Positions 61,762 to 64,000 of a stretch of DNA of 64,000 bases are shown piece after piece. The first letter of the stretch is position 1. Every line of letters starts with the position of its first letter. This stretch comes from JAAYCB01 sp012744395. Lineage in GTDB: Bacteria; Planctomycetota; Planctomycetia; Pirellulales; Thermoguttaceae. The notes under the pieces are model-generated. The model worked only from the letters and a program-made list of their open reading frames with translations. It was not told the origin of the DNA and did not search any database. The DNA lies in assembly GCA_028703175.1 (NCBI GenBank), contig JAQVNJ010000013.1:1-64000 (forward strand). The letters are read 5' to 3'. The position numbers and the translations under genes were made by a program.

Positions 61762-62949
61762 ATGGCCGCAGCCAAGGGTCAGCACGTCTTCCTCACCGGA
61801 GCGTTCGTCGCGACGATCTTCGGCGTCGGCCTTCTCCAATCGGGGATTGAAGTCTCCCGGGGGCAAAGGCCGCGGGCGGCCGACCTGTTTCTGAAGAAAC
61901 CGACCGAGGCCAACCTGAGAGCCTACGAAAGGAATCTCGAGGAGGCCTCCTGGTTCGCGGAAAAGGTGCGGCCCACGGTGCAGTATGCACGATTCGCGCT
62001 GCTGGGCGACGCCGGACCGAAAACGATTCTGGGGCGGGACGGTTGGCTCTTCTACCGCCCCGGGGTCCGGTACCTGATCGAGCCCTGGCCTCCGCAAGCG
62101 GGCTGCGGAGTAGGCCAAGGCGATCCTGTTCCGGCGATTCTCGACTTTCGCGATCAGCTCGACGGGCGGGGGATCGAATTGCTCGTGGTCCCGGTTCCCG
62201 GCAAGGCGAGCGTCTACCCGGAAATGCTCACCGAAAGGGCGCCAGCCCCCGGCCAGCCGCTCGCCGGGCACACCCGCAAGATCATCGCGCAATTGGAGGA
62301 GGCCGGCGTCGCCGTCGTGGACCTGTTCGAGGTCTTCGAGCGGGCCAAGAGGGGCGAGGAAGCCGGCGGCAAGACGGAATACTACCTGCGGCAGGACACG
62401 CACTGGTCGCCCGAGGGAATGCGTCTGGCGGCCCAGGCGACGGCCAGGAAGCTGCTCGAGCTGGGCCGGGTCGAAAGGGGACAAGTTCAATACGACCTGA
62501 AGCCCATTGCGGTCGAGCGGCGCGGCGACATCGTCCGGATGATGCAGGCGCCGCGGATCGAGCGGTGTTTTCCGGCGGAGACGATCGATTGCACACAGGT
62601 CGTTCACCGCCAGTCCGGCGAGGTTTACTGCGATGATCCCGATGCGGAAATCCTCGTCCTGGGCGACAGTTTTCTGCGCATCTATGAGCAAGACGCACCG
62701 GGCTCCGGCGGCATGATCGCCCACCTCGCCCGGGAGCTCGGGGCTCCGCTGGCCTCCCTGGTGAACGACGGCGGGGCGTCGACGCTGGTCCGGCAAGCGC
62801 TCGCGCGCAAGCCGGCGCTGCTGGCCAACAAGAAAGTGGTTGTCTGGGAGCTCATCGAACGAGACATCCGCTTCGGCATCGAGGGCTGGCGGAAGGTGCC
62901 GCTGCCGGCGGAAAGGCAAGCAGGGATTGCAGCGGCGATGCTTGAATGA
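61762..62949 (+). CDS. AlgX/AlgJ-like SGNH-type polysaccharide O-acetyltransferase
   Basis: 395 aa, GGAGAG upstream. N-terminal signal-anchor (about 9-28), then an SGNH hydrolase-like periplasmic domain. The order of motifs is that of AlgJ/AlgX: GRDGWLFYRPG, RQDTHWSPEGMRLAA with the Asp-His pair (about 213-215), LVLGDSFLR with the nucleophile serine (about 303). With the MBOAT partner it should transfer acetyl groups to an exported polysaccharide. The target polymer is not identified. Confidence 0.87.
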   Translation: MAAAKGQHVFLTGAFVATIFGVGLLQSGIEVSRGQRPRAADLFLKKPTEANLRAYERNLEEASWFAEKVRPTVQYARFALLGDAGPKTILGRDGWLFYRPGVRYLIEPWPPQAGCGVGQGDPVPAILDFRDQLDGRGIELLVVPVPGKASVYPEMLTERAPAPGQPLAGHTRKIIAQLEEAGVAVVDLFEVFERAKRGEEAGGKTEYYLRQDTHWSPEGMRLAAQATARKLLELGRVERGQVQYDLKPIAVERRGDIVRMMQAPRIERCFPAETIDCTQVVHRQSGEVYCDDPDAEILVLGDSFLRIYEQDAPGSGGMIAHLARELGAPLASLVNDGGASTLVRQALARKPALLANKKVVVWELIERDIRFGIEGWRKVPLPAERQAGIAAAMLE

Positions 62950-63199
62950 GTGGTTTCTGGATCAGCGGGCACGGCCCACGATTCCCGACACCAGGGCCTT
63001 GAAAGAAGTCGTGTGAACCGCCGCGGCGACTGCGGCGCAGCTTCCGATTCACCCGCTCCGCCCCCGTTCTTTCCGGCTTGCTGCAAGAGGCGTTGATCTC
63101 GCACGGGGCAAGCCCGCTGCTGGCGCCTCGCCACTTGCGTTGACCTCGCCGCTCGGCCATGCTATATGTGTTCCACAGCTAGATCGGGAGGATTCCGTC

Positions 63200-63589
63200 A
63201 TGCCGAACGCCAACCAGTGCGCCTGTACGGGGAAAACGCTGCCCCGCCTGCTCCGGCCCGGCATCATGGCGTTCCTCGCACAAGGCGACGCCCATGGCTA
63301 CCAGATCGCCCAGCATCTGTCGGGCATGCGAATGTTCGCCGGGCGAGAACCCGACCATGCCGGCATCTATCGGGCCTTGAAGGAGATGGCTGACCAGGGG
63401 CTGGTGGCATCTTCCTGGCAGCCCGGCGACGCAGGTCCCAGCAAGCGGGTCTTCGCGCTGACCGAGGCGGGCAGAGACTGCCTGGAAACGTGGTTGTCCA
63501 CCTTGTGCGATTACCGCGACGCGATCAATGAGTTGCTGGCCCTGATGCGCCGGGCGAAGCAGGAGAACGATTGGAGAAATGACAGATGA
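63200..63589 (+). CDS. PadR-family transcriptional regulator
   Basis: 129 aa from the ATG at 63200, where GGGAGG lies 8 bases upstream. Winged-helix motifs FLAQGDAHGYQIAQHLSG, GIYRALKEMADQGLV, then SKRVFALTEAGRDCLETW. The C-terminal helical dimerisation part is short. The stop overlaps the start of the radical SAM gene (ATGA), so it probably regulates or accompanies that enzyme. A cysteine pair near the start (CAC) may be functional. Confidence 0.85.
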   Translation: MPNANQCACTGKTLPRLLRPGIMAFLAQGDAHGYQIAQHLSGMRMFAGREPDHAGIYRALKEMADQGLVASSWQPGDAGPSKRVFALTEAGRDCLETWLSTLCDYRDAINELLALMRRAKQENDWRNDR

Positions 63590-64000
63590 ACATTGATGCC
63601 GGCGTGCGGCGAATATTGAAGGACGCGGAGGAAGGCAAGCCCATCAACAAGATCGAGGCAGAAACGCTTCTGGCGCTGCCCGCGAATTCGCCCGAGGCGG
63701 CCGCTGTTCGCTCCGCCGCAAATGTCCTATCTCGGCGGCGGTTCAGCAACATGGGCCTGCTCCTTGGCCAGATCGGCGTCGATATGGCTCCGTGCGAGGG
63801 CGATTGCGCCTTCTGCTTCTTCGCCAAGTCGCATACGACGGTCCAGCCGTCGGTCCTGTCCTCCGATCAGATCGCCGCTCGTTGCGAGCGGTTCGCCGCC
63901 GGAGGGGCGCGGGGCGTATTCCTGATGACCATGCACCGCTTCGGCTTTGAGTGGTTCCGCGACCTGTGCGCCGAACTGCGGCGCCGGATACCCCCGGAGC
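63586..64000 (+). CDS. Radical SAM enzyme, 5' part (runs off the window)
   Basis: ATG at 63586 overlaps the PadR stop. The visible 138 residues contain the cluster-binding CEGDCAFC, a C-x3-C-x2-C motif at Cys70, 74 and 77, which fits the radical SAM consensus, preceded by a leader helix region (RRILKDAEEGKPINKIEAE, GVDMAPCEGDCAFCFFAK). Related to BioB/PylB-like proteins in the leader. Reaction unknown. The rest lies outside the window. Confidence 0.82.
   Translation, partial: MNIDAGVRRILKDAEEGKPINKIEAETLLALPANSPEAAAVRSAANVLSRRRFSNMGLLLGQIGVDMAPCEGDCAFCFFAKSHTTVQPSVLSSDQIAARCERFAAGGARGVFLMTMHRFGFEWFRDLCAELRRRIPPE

Overview
The window is GC-rich bacterial chromosome and reads as a planctomycete (Planctomycetota, probably Pirellulales-like). 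The best evidence is the YTV-repeat, cysteine-rich cell-wall protein at 53637-54764. Supporting evidence: many Tat-exported Gfo/Idh/MocA-type oxidoreductases, a MoxR/DUF58/Bat operon, DUF481 and TolC outer-membrane proteins, a PEP-CTERM-like anchor, and large intergenic spaces full of short repeats. No rRNA, tRNA, CRISPR array, phage or complete insertion sequence was found.

Layout. 1-7.4 kb, minus strand: two secreted DegT-type PLP aminotransferases, a secreted oxidoreductase and two paralogous secreted triple-RidA proteins, the last two separated by a repeat-filled gap. 7.7-8.2 kb: the scar of toxin-antitoxin genes. 8.7-10.2 kb: a TolC-like lipoprotein. 10.2-12.4 kb: a visibly less GC-rich island with a modification-dependent (type IV, Mrr-type) restriction enzyme. 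12.7-15.2 kb: M14 carboxypeptidase and a DUF481 outer-membrane protein. 15.5-19 kb: sulfur metabolism, with SufU-SufS on one strand and an Rrf2 regulator coupled to APS reductase on the other. 19.1-24.6 kb: rhamnulokinase-type sugar kinase, oxidoreductase, histidine decarboxylase-like enzyme, an ACT protein and a HEAT-repeat protein. 24.6-33.4 kb, minus strand: MoxR-DUF58-BatA-VWA operon running into a large BNR-type exported protein and then a glycosidase-like protein. 33.9-43.1 kb: MFS transporter, M20 peptidase, Nramp-like transporter, solitary Eco57I-type DNA methyltransferase, and a CPA-type antiporter with a TrkA domain. 43.2-48.7 kb: oxidoreductase and TIM-barrel isomerase on either side of a four-helix-bundle (S23) gene bounded by inverted heptanucleotide arrays, then Uma2 and cupin genes. 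49.5-52 kb: GH109 plus sialidase. 52-58 kb: small envelope and stress genes, the YTV protein, aquaporin and CsrA. 58.8-63 kb: TolB-like protein, lipoprotein, and a MBOAT/AlgX-like polysaccharide O-acetylation pair. 63.2-64 kb: PadR regulator overlapping a radical SAM gene cut by the window edge.

The most unusual signal is a family of 7-bp-periodic repeats arranged as inverted arms. Two clear empty loci (22980-23102, 38345-38424) and one decayed locus (51951-52048) have short spacers. A fourth locus (44401-44934) carries a four-helix-bundle gene between its arms. This looks like a mobile or actively rearranged element family with one gene-carrying copy. Other points worth a second look are the exported PLP-enzyme/RidA cluster, a MoxR ATPase whose Walker B glutamate is histidine, and the decayed toxin-antitoxin locus with an in-frame amber codon and a chimeric reading frame.
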